Notes: generated from the letters alone by a model not told the origin. Shown: positions 7,465 through 15,048, counted from the first letter of the stretch. The stretch: DNA of 15,048 nucleotides from SKVR01 sp037441525 (GCA_037441525.1 JBBISA010000070.1:1-15048), one strand, 5' to 3'. Translations and numbers: made by a program.

Positions 7465-9213
7465 ATGACACGATTCATAATAACCTTTCTGATTATCATC
7501 TTTATACTTCCCGCCACAGCACAGTCTATCGATGGACGAGCCGTTGAGAACTTCTTCAAAGCACCCGGAACCCCAGTAAATCCAATGGTTCAGGTAGCCT
7601 GGAATCGGTATTATACCTCCGAGGGGATGCTCGATATATACCGCCGAATGGTAAGGGCCTACCCCGAACTGGTGAAGCTGGAATCCATTGGTAAAAGTTA
7701 TCAGGGGCGCGACATCTGGCTACTTACGGTTACCAACCACAAAAACAAATCCCATTCAGAAAAACCTGGCTTCTGGATTGACGGGGCCATCCATTCCAAC
7801 GAAATACAGGGTTCAGAAATAGCACTTTATACAGCATGGTACCTCACCGAAAATTATGGTAAAAACGCCTTCATAACAGAGCTGGTTGATGATAAGGTTT
7901 TTTATATTTTGCCCATCAGTAGCCCTGATGGCCGTGAAATGTTTATAAACCAGCCCGGCACCGGAAGTTCATCGCGCAGTGGTGCAATACCTCTGGATGA
8001 CGATGGAGACGGACTTGCCGGTGAAGATGCCTTCGATGATTTGAACGGCGACGGCCACATAACCATGATGCGCAGGGCCAATCCAATGGAAGAATGGCGC
8101 ACCGATGCGGATGATCCTCGCCACATGGTAAGGGCCAGACCCGGTGAATTTGGCAAGTGGGAAATGCTGGGAATGGAAGGAATTGACCGCGACGGAGATG
8201 GATTTGTTAACGAGGACCGTCCTGATGGGTTTTACGATCCTAACCGCGACTGGGGATGGAACTGGCAACCCGACTATATACAACGAGGGGCTTTCCGTTA
8301 TCCCTTTTCTTTGCCCGAATCGCGGGCAGTACGCGATTTTGTGATGGCACATCCCAATATTGCAGGTGCGCAATCGTATCATAACACCGGGGGTATGCTT
8401 CTCAGAGGACCGGGAGTTGAAGAAGATGCAAAATTTTATTTGCCTGAGGATGTTAGAGTTTATGATTTCATTGGTGAACTGGGCGAAAAACTCATTCCTG
8501 GATATGACTATTTTGTGGTATATAAGGATCTTTATACTGTTTATGGCGGCCAGGTCGATTGGTTTCATTTAAAAAGGGGTATTTTTACTTTCACCAATGA
8601 ACTCTGGACATCGTATTACTATTTCCATCAAAAGCCCGATGGATGGTTTGGCAGCCAGCAAACGGCCATGGAATTTGATAAACTTCTGCTTTTTGGCGAT
8701 GCATTTGTACCCTGGCAGGATTTTGAGCACCCACAGTTTGGAAAAATACAGATCGGAGGGTTAAAGAAAAACTTCGGACGTATAAACCCTGGTTTCCTTC
8801 TGGAACAGGAAGCCCATCGCAACATGGCTTTTACCTTGCATCATGCCTGGCATACCCCAAAGCTCGAAATAGTTGAGTTCACATCGTGCGATATGGGGGG
8901 CGGTCTGCGCGAGGTAACCGCTGTTATTGCCAATACCCGCATGATCCCTACCCATGCTGGCATTGATCTGCGCTATAAAATTGAGCGTCCCAACCTCGTT
9001 TCACTGCAGGGGGGAAAAGTACTTGCAGGGATGATCGTTAAAAACCGCGATCTCAATGTAGTGGAAGAACAAAGGAACCAACCCGAAGTACTTAAAGTAG
9101 ACAACATCCCTGGCATGAGCACTGTTACTTTGAGATGGATTGTTGAAGGTGGACGAAAACTTACCCTGACTGTGGATAGTGTAAAAGGTGGAAAGTTAAG
9201 CAAGGAATTGTAG
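7465..9213 (+). CDS. Secreted M14 family zinc carboxypeptidase, intact active site
   Basis: 582 residues from the ATG at 7465, where a clean signal peptide begins (TRFIITFLIIIFILPATAQS). An in-frame ATG at 7420 overlaps the previous stop but would add 15 polar residues before the signal. It is a metallocarboxypeptidase: H110-S-N-E113 (HxxE zinc pair), S-P-D-G-R157-E, D258-P-N-R261-D-W (substrate-carboxylate motif, usually NRN), H306 in YHNTGG (third zinc ligand) and E379 in TNELW (catalytic Glu). Between the zinc pair and H306 are Asp-rich loops, DDDGDG at 178-183, DDLNGDG at 191-197 and DRDGDG at 241-246, which look like calcium sites. The C-terminal ~100 residues look like a beta-sandwich. 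It is predicted to be exported and to trim C-terminal residues from peptides; the substrate is unknown. It is probably co-transcribed with the pseudoenzyme. Confidence 0.88.
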   Translation: MTRFIITFLIIIFILPATAQSIDGRAVENFFKAPGTPVNPMVQVAWNRYYTSEGMLDIYRRMVRAYPELVKLESIGKSYQGRDIWLLTVTNHKNKSHSEKPGFWIDGAIHSNEIQGSEIALYTAWYLTENYGKNAFITELVDDKVFYILPISSPDGREMFINQPGTGSSSRSGAIPLDDDGDGLAGEDAFDDLNGDGHITMMRRANPMEEWRTDADDPRHMVRARPGEFGKWEMLGMEGIDRDGDGFVNEDRPDGFYDPNRDWGWNWQPDYIQRGAFRYPFSLPESRAVRDFVMAHPNIAGAQSYHNTGGMLLRGPGVEEDAKFYLPEDVRVYDFIGELGEKLIPGYDYFVVYKDLYTVYGGQVDWFHLKRGIFTFTNELWTSYYYFHQKPDGWFGSQQTAMEFDKLLLFGDAFVPWQDFEHPQFGKIQIGGLKKNFGRINPGFLLEQEAHRNMAFTLHHAWHTPKLEIVEFTSCDMGGGLREVTAVIANTRMIPTHAGIDLRYKIERPNLVSLQGGKVLAGMIVKNRDLNVVEEQRNQPEVLKVDNIPGMSTVTLRWIVEGGRKLTLTVDSVKGGKLSKEL

Positions 9214-9222
9214 TTACCTGTT

Positions 9223-9254
9223 GTCCGGCGGCGACTTCAGGCTCGCCACCGGAC
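9223..9254. repeat. Hairpin 1 between M14 genes
   Basis: GTCCGGCGGCGA (9223-9234) and TCGCCACCGGAC (9243-9254) form a 12-bp stem with one mismatch around an 8-base loop. No T-tract follows, so a simple terminator is unlikely. Confidence 0.6.
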
Positions 9255-9276
9255 TCAAAGGAGAAACAAATCAAGT

Positions 9277-9304
9277 CAGGGTGGGAACTGGAAGTCCCAC
9301 CCTG
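9277..9304. repeat. Hairpin 2 between M14 genes
   Basis: CAGGGTGGGA and TCCCACCCTG form a perfect 10-bp stem around an 8-base loop, ACTGGAAG. There is no T-tract after it. The core GGGAACTGGAAGTCCCACC (9283-9301) recurs exactly at 9322-9340. Confidence 0.7.
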
Positions 9305-9321
9305 CGAGGAAGAACGGAAGC

Positions 9322-9340
9322 GGGAACTGGAAGTCCCACC
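9322..9340. repeat. Second copy of 19-base GGGAACTGGAAGTCCCACC
   Basis: An exact 19-base repeat of 9283-9301, starting 39 bases later. Here the stem shortens to 4 bp because the outer flanks differ, so this copy is degenerate. It suggests a REP-like short dispersed element. Confidence 0.6.
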
Positions 9341-9407
9341 TTGACAAGGGAAAATGGAGTCGGGAGCATCAATTTTTATTTCGAACTGGAAAATCAGATG
9401 ACAATCC

Positions 9408-11220
9408 TTGAATGGCAACCGGAATATAAAACTTAAAGCAAATAAAAAACAAACGATTTGCAAATATCACAAACTGCTTTTAACAATTGCAACGGCATTT
9501 CTTCTTCCATTAGCACTTATAGGGCAAAGTATCGACAGGCGCGCAGTGGGCAACTTTTTTAAAGCGCCAGGCTCCCCTGTCAATCCGATAGTTGAGATTT
9601 TGTGGAACCGCTATCATACCAACGAAGGGTTGCTTGGCATATACCGGCAAATGGAACAGGCATTTCCCAACCTGCTGACCATGCAATCTATTGGCAAAAG
9701 CTCAGAGGGGCGCGACCTTTGGCTGCTTATTATCTCTCCGAAAGCCGGGAAACCACACAGAGAAAAACCAGGTTTCTGGATTGATGGGAATATTCATGCC
9801 AACGAAATACAATCGGCCGAAGTGGCTCTTTACACAGCATGGTACCTGCTTGAAACCTATGAAAAAAACGATTTCATTACCCAACTTGTAAATGAGAACG
9901 CTTTTTATATTTTGCCAGTAATGAACCCCGATGGCCGGGAGCATTTCATGAACAAACCCAACACCACCAACTCACCACGAGCAGGAACCATACCCCTTGA
10001 TGATGATGGTGACGGATTGGCAGGAGAAGATGGTTTCGACGATTTAAACAACGATGGGCACATTACCCAGATGCGCCGACGCAATCCCATGGGCCAGTGG
10101 CGCGAAGACCCTAACGATACCAGGAGAATGATGCCAGCCCGTGCCGAAGAGTTTGGACAATGGGAGATACTTGGTTTTGAAGGACTTGATCGCGATGGAG
10201 ATGGAACAATGAATGAAGATCCGTCTGCGGGTTTCTACGACCCCAACCGCGACTGGGGCTGGAACTGGCAACCCGATTATGTGCAAGGAGGGGCCTACCG
10301 TTATCCATTTTCACTCCCCGAAACCAGGGCAGTGCGCAATTTTGCTATAGCTCACTCCAACATTGCCGGGGTACTTACCCATCATAACACCGGCGGAATG
10401 TTCCTTCGCGGACCTGGGGTTGAAACCAACTCAAGATAATATCTGAACGATGACATATCTACTTATGATGCCCTGGGTGCTATGGGAGAAAAAACCGTGC
10501 CCGGCTACAACTACTACATCAACCACCGCGATCTTTATCCTGTTCTTGGGGGGCAGCGCGACTGGTTCCATCTCACCCGAGGCGCATTTTTCCTTCACCG
10601 TTGAGTTGTTTACCAGGTATTATTTATTTCATGAAAAACTAACAGAAGGGCAGAGGGGCTCAACCGACGATCTTTTTCGTTTCGACAGGTACCTTTTGTT
10701 TGGTGATGCCTTTGTATCCTGGCAGGATTACGACCATCCGCAGTTTGGCAGAATTCAGATAGGTGGATTTAAAAAGAACTATGTCCGCATAAACCCCGGC
10801 TTTATGCTCGAAGAAGAAGCCCACCGCGTTACAGCATTTAGCCTCTATCATGCCTGGCACACGCTACAACTCGAAATCACCGCCATTGAAACACGTGAAA
10901 TTGAAGCTGGTTTATCAGAAATAACCGCCATAATAAACAATACCCGACTTATTCCCACTCATTCCGGCGTGAACCTGCAATTCAGGATCGACAGGCCAAA
11001 CCTTATAAAGCTGGAAGGCCCAAAAGTGCTTGCAGGTATGATTGTTAAGAACCGCGACCTGAAAGTTGTGGAAGAACAACGCCAGAACCCGCATGTGCTT
11101 AATGTTGGAAATATTCCCGGAATGGCAGCAATTACTGTAAGATGGATCGTGGAAGGAAATGCCACCGGAACAATTGCCATCGACAGTCCCAAAGGAGGAA
11201 TAGTTGTCAAAGACTTTTAA
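9408..11220 (+). pseudogene. Third M14 zinc carboxypeptidase paralogue, broken by TAA and a frameshift
   Basis: A close paralogue of the second M14 gene (GNFFKAPGSPVNP, IHANE, MNPDGRE, DDDGDGLAGED, DPNRDWGWNWQPDY, HHNTGG). Zinc ligands H130/E133 and H326 and the catalytic Glu (FTVELF) are all still encoded. The frame is stopped by TAA at 10437-10439, after GVETNSR; the same frame continues as YLNDDISTYDALGAMGEK. A second lesion is an extra T in the T5 run at 10587-10591, after which the homologous sequence (FTVELFTRYY on to the end at 11220) is in the +1 frame. The start is also weak: the only start-like codon before the signal segment (LLLTIATAFLLPLALIGQS) is TTG 9408, with TGA three codons upstream. 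Any single-frame product would lack the catalytic Glu. It is a recently inactivated copy or contains sequence errors. Confidence 0.8.
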
Positions 11221-11276
11221 TTGGCGATGCCAATAAAAGATAATCTGAGTTTAATAACTTCCCCGCCTTAACCGTA

Positions 11277-11897
11277 TCATGAATTGATATAAACCCACAT
11301 GGATAGGGCACCACTTAAAAACCTTTTCTGAACAGGATTTTCCATGCCTTCTGATATTCTGGCCAACAGATTATGCTCTATGAAGAATTGAAAATTGCGG
11401 TAATGATCACCACCAACCATCCTTTCAACAGCTCATGCCGCAAAGCGGCCCACATGCCTGGTATCAGAGTCGAAACAATAATCAACAACAATTATTAATC
11501 CGCCCGGTATTACAATTCTTTTTGCTTCAGAGAAAATAGCTTCAGCAATTTTTGCCTGCGTTTCATGGAGTGAAAAACTTATTATGGCAGCATCAAATGA
11601 ATTACCGGCGAAAGATGTGTTGGATGCATCCATCTTCAAACAAACATCCTTTAGTCCGTTGCGCCATGCCCGCCGGAGCATATTGTCAAAAATATCAACA
11701 CCTGTAACATGCCTTATACCTGCCTTGCGCAGCCATAAAACCTGGTTACCGGTGCCACCACACAAATCAACAGCATTATTAATATCTGCCTGTTTAATAG
11801 CATCAACAACAGCCCAGCGTATCTTCCTCACAGGGAAATGGAGTACTTTATCATAAATAAAAGCCATAAAGGTACCATAGTGGTTGTGTGATGACAT
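11277..11897 (-). pseudogene. Class I SAM-dependent methyltransferase (UbiE/Methyltransf_11 type) with premature TGA
   Basis: From the ATG at 11897 (SSHNHYGTFMAFIYD) the protein shows the SAM-binding motif DLCGGTGN at residues 44-51, VDIFD at 67-71 (acidic end of strand 2), DASNTSF at 90-96, FDAAII at about 101 and PGGLIIVVDY at 131-140. TGA at 11433-11435 stops it after GRFAA, at 154 residues. In the same frame the sequence continues AVERMVGGDHYRNF, then FFIEHNLLARISEGME, and ends at TGA 11277-11279, giving about 205 codons, the normal size. That tail resembles the C-terminal helices of these enzymes, so the TGA looks like a nonsense mutation or an error. A GTG at 11969 would extend the N-terminus by 24 residues, but they look non-homologous. 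The substrate cannot be assigned. The gene converges with the M14 cluster. Confidence 0.72.
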
Positions 11898-12039
11898 AGT
11901 TTTGAAGTTTGGGGATAATTTAACGGCATCCAAAGATACTGGTTCTACCTGTGAAAAGATTTGAGGCACCTATTATCCCGGATTAGTCATTTGGAATTCA
12001 GAGAACTAATGACTTAGCCGGGTTTAACCCTACGGGGTA

Positions 12040-12079
12040 GCCGGTAAAGGCTGATTTGCAATCAGTAACTTTGCCTGGC
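12040..12079. repeat. Long interrupted hairpin, REP-like, with ATTGCAAAT core on the minus strand
   Basis: Nested pairing: GCC/GGC (40-42 with 77-79), GGTAAAG with CTTTGCC (12043-12049 and 12069-12075, one G-T pair), then CTGATT/AATCAG around TGC (12051-12065). On the minus strand the tip reads CTGATTGCAAATCAG. No T-tract follows. It is probably a dispersed palindromic element or a structured RNA. Confidence 0.5.
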
Positions 12080-12216
12080 CAAATTTTCGCAATTAATTGG
12101 TATGGTGTTATATGAATTGTAAATTCGATGATGTTCAGAGTGCCATTGGAAATAACGCTTTGCAGGGGAAGGATGCCGGTAAGAGAGAGGTGATTACGGA
12201 ATAATGTGTGAAAATT

Positions 12217-12224
12217 TAATTTTG
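12217..12224 (+). promoter_or_regulatory. Candidate -7 box for the aminopeptidase P gene
   Basis: TAATTTTG matches TAnnTTTG. Transcription from it would begin near 12231 and leave a leader of about 90 bases that includes the whole 12262-12313 inverted repeat. No clear -33 box is seen. A weaker TACTTTTA at 12254-12261 would start inside the repeat. Confidence 0.35.
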
Positions 12225-12261
12225 TTTGAGAAATCGCTGTCAAAAGGTTAAACTACTTTTA

Positions 12262-12313
12262 CTCCTGATTTAGGACCGAAAATTAAATACATTATACCCC
12301 ATAAAATCAGGAG
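12262..12313 (+). promoter_or_regulatory. Leader inverted repeat that can mask the ribosome binding site
   Basis: CTCCTGATTT (12262-12271) and AAATCAGGAG (12304-12313) are perfect 10-base complements around a 32-base loop. The right arm contains AGGAG, the Shine-Dalgarno-like sequence of the gene starting at 12319. When paired, the site would be closed. Confidence 0.5.
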
Positions 12314-12318
12314 AATCC

Positions 12319-14103
12319 ATGACAACACAGGAAAAACTTGCAGCATTGCGCGCACTTATGCAGGAGAAGGGATTTTCTGCATACATCATCCCATCTACCG
12401 ACCCCCATCAGAGTGAATATACTCCAGCTCATTGGAAAACCCGTGAATGGTTCTCTGGCTTTACCGGATCGGCAGGGACAGTAGTGGTAACTCACCAGTT
12501 TGCCGGAGTCTGGACAGATGTTCGCTATTTTCTGCAGGCAGAGAAAGAACTTGCCGGATCGGGCATCGAACTGGTAAAACTCAAGGTACAACATTCCCCC
12601 GAGTATATCGACTGGCTATGCGAAACTCTTGAACCGGGCGAAAAGGTGGGGATAGACGGAAAGGTATTCTCCCAGGCTCTGGTAAATACCATGAAAAAAA
12701 AGTTTGCCGATAACTCTATTTCCATGATATGTGCCCACGACCTTCCGGCGCAAATATGGTACGACAGGCCAGAGATGAGCCAAAACAGGGTTTATGAACA
12801 CGAGGTAAAATATGCAGGTAAATCGCGTGTTCAGAAGATAAATATTGTAAGGGAAGAAATGGCCAAAGCCGGAACCGACTATCACCTGATTACTACTCTT
12901 GATGATATTGCCTGGCTTTTTAACCTGCGCGGCTCCGATGTGGATTACAACCCGGTTTTTATTGCCTACGCACTCATCGGTTTAAAAGAAGCATCACTTT
13001 TCATCAACCCCGAAAAACTCCCCGATGGATTGGCAGATAAGTTAAAAACAGAGGGGATATTGGTGGAGCCTTATGAAAAGATCAACGAAAAACTGCTGGA
13101 CATTGAACCCGGAAAAACCATTCTTTATTCAGCAGCTAAAACCTCGCATCATATTGTTCTTAACCTACCTGCCCATTGCCGTAAAATTGACGATATCAGC
13201 ATACCCACCATGCTAAAGGCCTGCAAGGATGCTGAAGAATTGCGGCATATCCGCAATGCACTGATTAAAGATGGTGTAGCACTGGTAAAATTCTTTAAAT
13301 GGCTCGAAGAAAATATTGGCCGCACCGAAATCACCGAGATTACTATCAATGAAAAACTTACCTATTTCAGATCGCAGCAGGCCGGCTACATTGGCAACAG
13401 TTTTTCAACCATTGCCGGATATAAGGATCACGGAGCCATTATCCATTATTCTGCAACACCAGAAACTGCATATTCTCTGAAACCCGAAGGGATTTTGCTG
13501 GTGGATTCGGGTGGACAATATGTTGACGGCACCACCGATATTACCCGCACCATAACCCTTGGTAAATCCACTGAGGAACAACGAACCGATTACACCCAGG
13601 TATTGAAGGGGGTTATAAAACTTTCGATGGCCTATTTTCCGGAGGGGACAAAAGGTTTTCACCTCGATGCTCTTGCCCGTTTTGCGTTATGGCAGGAAGG
13701 CAAGAACTATGGACACGGCACAGGACACGGAATCGGGTACTTCCTGAATGTACACGAAGGACCACAGGTAATTTCACCCAACCCGGCAGCCAATTTTCCG
13801 CTAAAGGAAGGGATGATTCAATCGAACGAGCCTGGCTTTTATCCAGAGGGGAAATATGGTATTCGACTTGAAAATCTTATTGTGGTGGTACCCCATGTGG
13901 AAACACAGTACGGTAAGTTTTTGCAGTTCGAAACTCTTACCCTCTTCCCCTTCGACCTGAACCTGGTTGATGTGGAAATGCTTACCGAGGAGGAAAAGGG
14001 ATGGCTCAATCGTTATCACAAAAAAGTTTTCCAGAACCTGTCGCCAAAACTGGGGCAAGAAGAAAACCAATGGCTCCTGGAAAAAACAAAATCGGTGAAA
14101 TAA
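12319..14103 (+). CDS. pepP: Xaa-Pro aminopeptidase (aminopeptidase P, M24B)
   Basis: A 594-residue cytosolic metallopeptidase that removes the N-terminal residue ahead of proline. The domain order fits the long aminopeptidase P form: creatinase-type N-terminal domain (about 1-135), a second such domain (about 150-310), the pita-bread catalytic domain (about 315-530) and a C-terminal M24_C segment (about 535-594). The five metal ligands are present: D396 (LVDSGG), D407 (TTDITRT), H470 (GTGHGIG), E504 (SNEPGF) and E518 (GIRLEN); H479 in VHEGP is also kept. There is no signal peptide. The ATG at 12319 follows AGGAGA by 4 bases. It is probably a single-gene transcript ending at the dyad at 14154. 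The gene is intact, unlike several of its neighbours. Confidence 0.93.
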   Translation: MTTQEKLAALRALMQEKGFSAYIIPSTDPHQSEYTPAHWKTREWFSGFTGSAGTVVVTHQFAGVWTDVRYFLQAEKELAGSGIELVKLKVQHSPEYIDWLCETLEPGEKVGIDGKVFSQALVNTMKKKFADNSISMICAHDLPAQIWYDRPEMSQNRVYEHEVKYAGKSRVQKINIVREEMAKAGTDYHLITTLDDIAWLFNLRGSDVDYNPVFIAYALIGLKEASLFINPEKLPDGLADKLKTEGILVEPYEKINEKLLDIEPGKTILYSAAKTSHHIVLNLPAHCRKIDDISIPTMLKACKDAEELRHIRNALIKDGVALVKFFKWLEENIGRTEITEITINEKLTYFRSQQAGYIGNSFSTIAGYKDHGAIIHYSATPETAYSLKPEGILLVDSGGQYVDGTTDITRTITLGKSTEEQRTDYTQVLKGVIKLSMAYFPEGTKGFHLDALARFALWQEGKNYGHGTGHGIGYFLNVHEGPQVISPNPAANFPLKEGMIQSNEPGFYPEGKYGIRLENLIVVVPHVETQYGKFLQFETLTLFPFDLNLVDVEMLTEEEKGWLNRYHKKVFQNLSPKLGQEENQWLLEKTKSVK

Positions 14104-14153
14104 CCATTCGCAAACCCAAAATGTAAGACCTTAATAATAAAATAATTAAAGGA

Positions 14154-14192
14154 GGCCGTCTCAAAAGATAAAATGAGACGGCCACTTTTTTT
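14154..14192 (+). terminator. Rho-independent-type terminator after the aminopeptidase
   Basis: GGCCGTCTCA (14154-14163) and TGAGACGGCC (14174-14183) form a perfect 10-bp stem with a 10-base A-rich loop, followed by AC and seven T (14186-14192). It lies 50 bases after the aminopeptidase stop. It could also work toward the minus strand for the transposase gene, or be part of the IS end. Confidence 0.75.
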
Positions 14193-14308
14193 GTCAAACG
14201 TTTTTTTTTTGATTACATCCCGATTCATTTAGCGCTCTAGAGCAACTAATAGAACTCACACTCTGAGAATGTTTTCTTTATAGGTTTGCAAAGACAAAAA
14301 ATTGGTGA

Positions 14309-15048
14309 TTATGCCACCATTTTCTTTAAATTGTGGGCTATAGCAATTAAACCTGCTTCGATTTCGACTTTGTATTTTCCCTTGAGAATAAAGCGTTTAA
14401 ACCCAAAATTTCCTTTAATTTGGCCAAAAACAGCTTCCACATCAGCGGGTCGCTTTTTACGGTGATATATGCCCTTCTCACTTAATAGTTTCTCCCGGGC
14501 CCTGGCTTTAAGTTGCCTTAACTTGTGATTTACTTGTATTTGTCTGTTTCCCTTCGATTTATGGCACATCCCCCTGAGCGGACAGCTGGTGCAGTTTTGT
14601 GCCTGGTAGATATTGTAATGTTGTGCAAAGCCATTATCGGTTGTTTTTGTTCTATAACCCACATGCAACATCTGTTGGCCCATTGGGCAATAATAGCAGT
14701 CTTTTTTACTATTATAGTAGAAGTTATCGCTACTGAATGGGTTGTCATGCTTCTGTCTTTGTTCTTTGTGGAAGTAGCTGTATTTCACATAAGCTTCTAT
14801 CTTGTTGCTTTCAAGATATTCGTAGTTTTCTTGCGAACCATATCCTGCATCTGTAGTAAGAACTTCAGGACCTTGCCCGTAAAGCTCTTTATGTTGTTCT
14901 ATGTGGTGCACCAGGGTAGTTGTATCGGTAGGATTAGGATGAATAGTGTAGTTGATAATGACCTGGTTATTGGTGCTTATTTGCCAGTTGTAGCCTGGCT
15001 TTAATTGTCCATTCTGCATGTAATCGTCCTTCATGCGCATGAAGGTGG
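14309..15048 (-). CDS. IS1182-family DDE transposase, 5' end outside window
   Basis: The frame is open to the right edge and codes TFMRMKDDYMQNGQLKPGYN onwards, so the N-terminal part, including the first catalytic Asp, lies outside. Visible signatures are TTDAGYGSQENYEYL (second Asp region), a Cys-rich stretch (YYCPMGQQ and CTSCPLRGMC) typical of the DDE_Tnp_1_6 segment, and RPADVEAVFGQIKGNFGFKRF with the third acidic residue. The stop TAA is at 14309. The last 243 residues from the ATG at 15040 are uninterrupted, so the visible part looks functional. It catalyses cut-and-paste movement of its own element. It converges on the aminopeptidase gene, with the dyad at 14154-14183 between them. 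Confidence 0.88.
   Translation of the reverse strand, partial: TFMRMKDDYMQNGQLKPGYNWQISTNNQVIINYTIHPNPTDTTTLVHHIEQHKELYGQGPEVLTTDAGYGSQENYEYLESNKIEAYVKYSYFHKEQRQKHDNPFSSDNFYYNSKKDCYYCPMGQQMLHVGYRTKTTDNGFAQHYNIYQAQNCTSCPLRGMCHKSKGNRQIQVNHKLRQLKARAREKLLSEKGIYHRKKRPADVEAVFGQIKGNFGFKRFILKGKYKVEIEAGLIAIAHNLKKMVA

Larger units (their letters stand above)
11898..12318. other. Intergenic region with structured elements
   Basis: About 420 bases between the divergent methyltransferase and aminopeptidase genes. It holds no convincing gene. It carries a repeat-like hairpin (12040-12079), a candidate -7 box (12217-12224) and a leader inverted repeat over the ribosome binding site (12262-12313), each listed separately. 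Confidence 0.6.
14151..15048 (-). mobile_element. IS1182-type insertion sequence, partial at window edge
   Basis: The transposase gene and its downstream flank are the 3' portion of an insertion sequence that runs off the right edge. The left limit is uncertain: it may lie at the GGAGGCCGTCTCAAAA end of the dyad (14151) or further right, near the palindrome GCTCTAGAGC at 14234-14243. The other terminal repeat is outside the window, so the ends cannot be matched. Confidence 0.5.

Noticed and set aside
9221..9436. Short plus-strand frame over the hairpin pair
   Set aside because: It is produced by the GC-rich repeats (repeated TGSPTL), has no homologue-like features, and overlaps the start of the third M14 gene.
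10450..11220. Separate gene after the TAA in the third M14 copy
   Set aside because: Its first ~45 residues are out of frame with the M14 homology and the rest is simply the missing C-terminal half; it is a frameshifted part of one gene.
11215..11238. Small dyad ATTGGC-GAT-GCCAAT between the convergent M14 and methyltransferase genes
   Set aside because: Only 6 bp plus a mismatched AT extension, a 3-base loop and no T-tract outside the stem; too weak to call a terminator.
12010..12080. Possible tRNA-Cys (GCA) gene on the minus strand
   Set aside because: Only an anticodon-arm-like hairpin and a GGCCAGG stretch are present; there is no D arm, no GTTCRANNC T arm and no matching acceptor 3' strand.
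14201..14210. T10 run near the transposase as a second terminator
   Set aside because: No stem precedes it closely on the plus strand apart from the dyad already described, and a homopolymer alone is not evidence.
14525..15004. Long plus-strand frame opposite the transposase
   Set aside because: It is a shadow of the DDE transposase, whose minus-strand frame has clear family motifs.

Overview
The window looks like a stretch of a Bacteroidota chromosome, probably Bacteroidales-like. The RHS core ends in the NGRLYDP/GRFLSPDNYVQ form common in that phylum, secreted proteins have AQ-type signal peptides, one small protein resembles a TonB plug segment, and several upstream regions carry a TAnnTTTG -7 box, in one case with a TTTG -33 box 21 bp away. 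No rRNA, confident tRNA or CRISPR array is visible.

Positions 1-4453 hold an RHS polymorphic-toxin accessory region read on the minus strand. Two tandem cassettes each consist of a short leader, only the last ~75 codons of an RHS core, and a different C-terminal tip. They share a 359-bp block that is identical base for base (775-1133 and 4031-4389). Between them lie a signal-peptide protein resembling a TonB plug segment (immunity candidate), an orphan HEYGH-type tip interrupted by an in-frame TAG, and a small putative lipoprotein. No full-length RHS gene lies inside the window, so these are orphan tips.

Positions 4500-11220 are on the plus strand. A YeiH-family inner-membrane transporter is followed by three tandem secreted M14-type zinc carboxypeptidase paralogues that carry Asp-rich, calcium-site-like insertions. 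The first has lost all three zinc ligands and the catalytic glutamate, so it reads as a pseudoenzyme. The second keeps the whole active site. The third kept the active-site residues but is broken by an in-frame TAA and a +1 frameshift. A pair of hairpins sits between the second and third.

Positions 11277-11897 (minus) hold a SAM methyltransferase of the UbiE/Methyltransf_11 type with a premature TGA; the same frame continues for about 50 recognisable codons. The following intergenic region has a structured repeat-like hairpin. After it come a leader hairpin able to mask the ribosome binding site, an intact M24B Xaa-Pro aminopeptidase (12319-14103) and a strong terminator-like dyad. The window ends inside an IS1182-type transposase gene on the minus strand.

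Points most worth attention are the duplicated leader-plus-core RHS cassettes with their tip and immunity candidates, the dead/live/broken M14 triplet, and the masked ribosome binding site before the aminopeptidase. Three genes are interrupted by three different stop codons (TAG, TAA, TGA), which argues for gene decay or sequence error rather than recoding.
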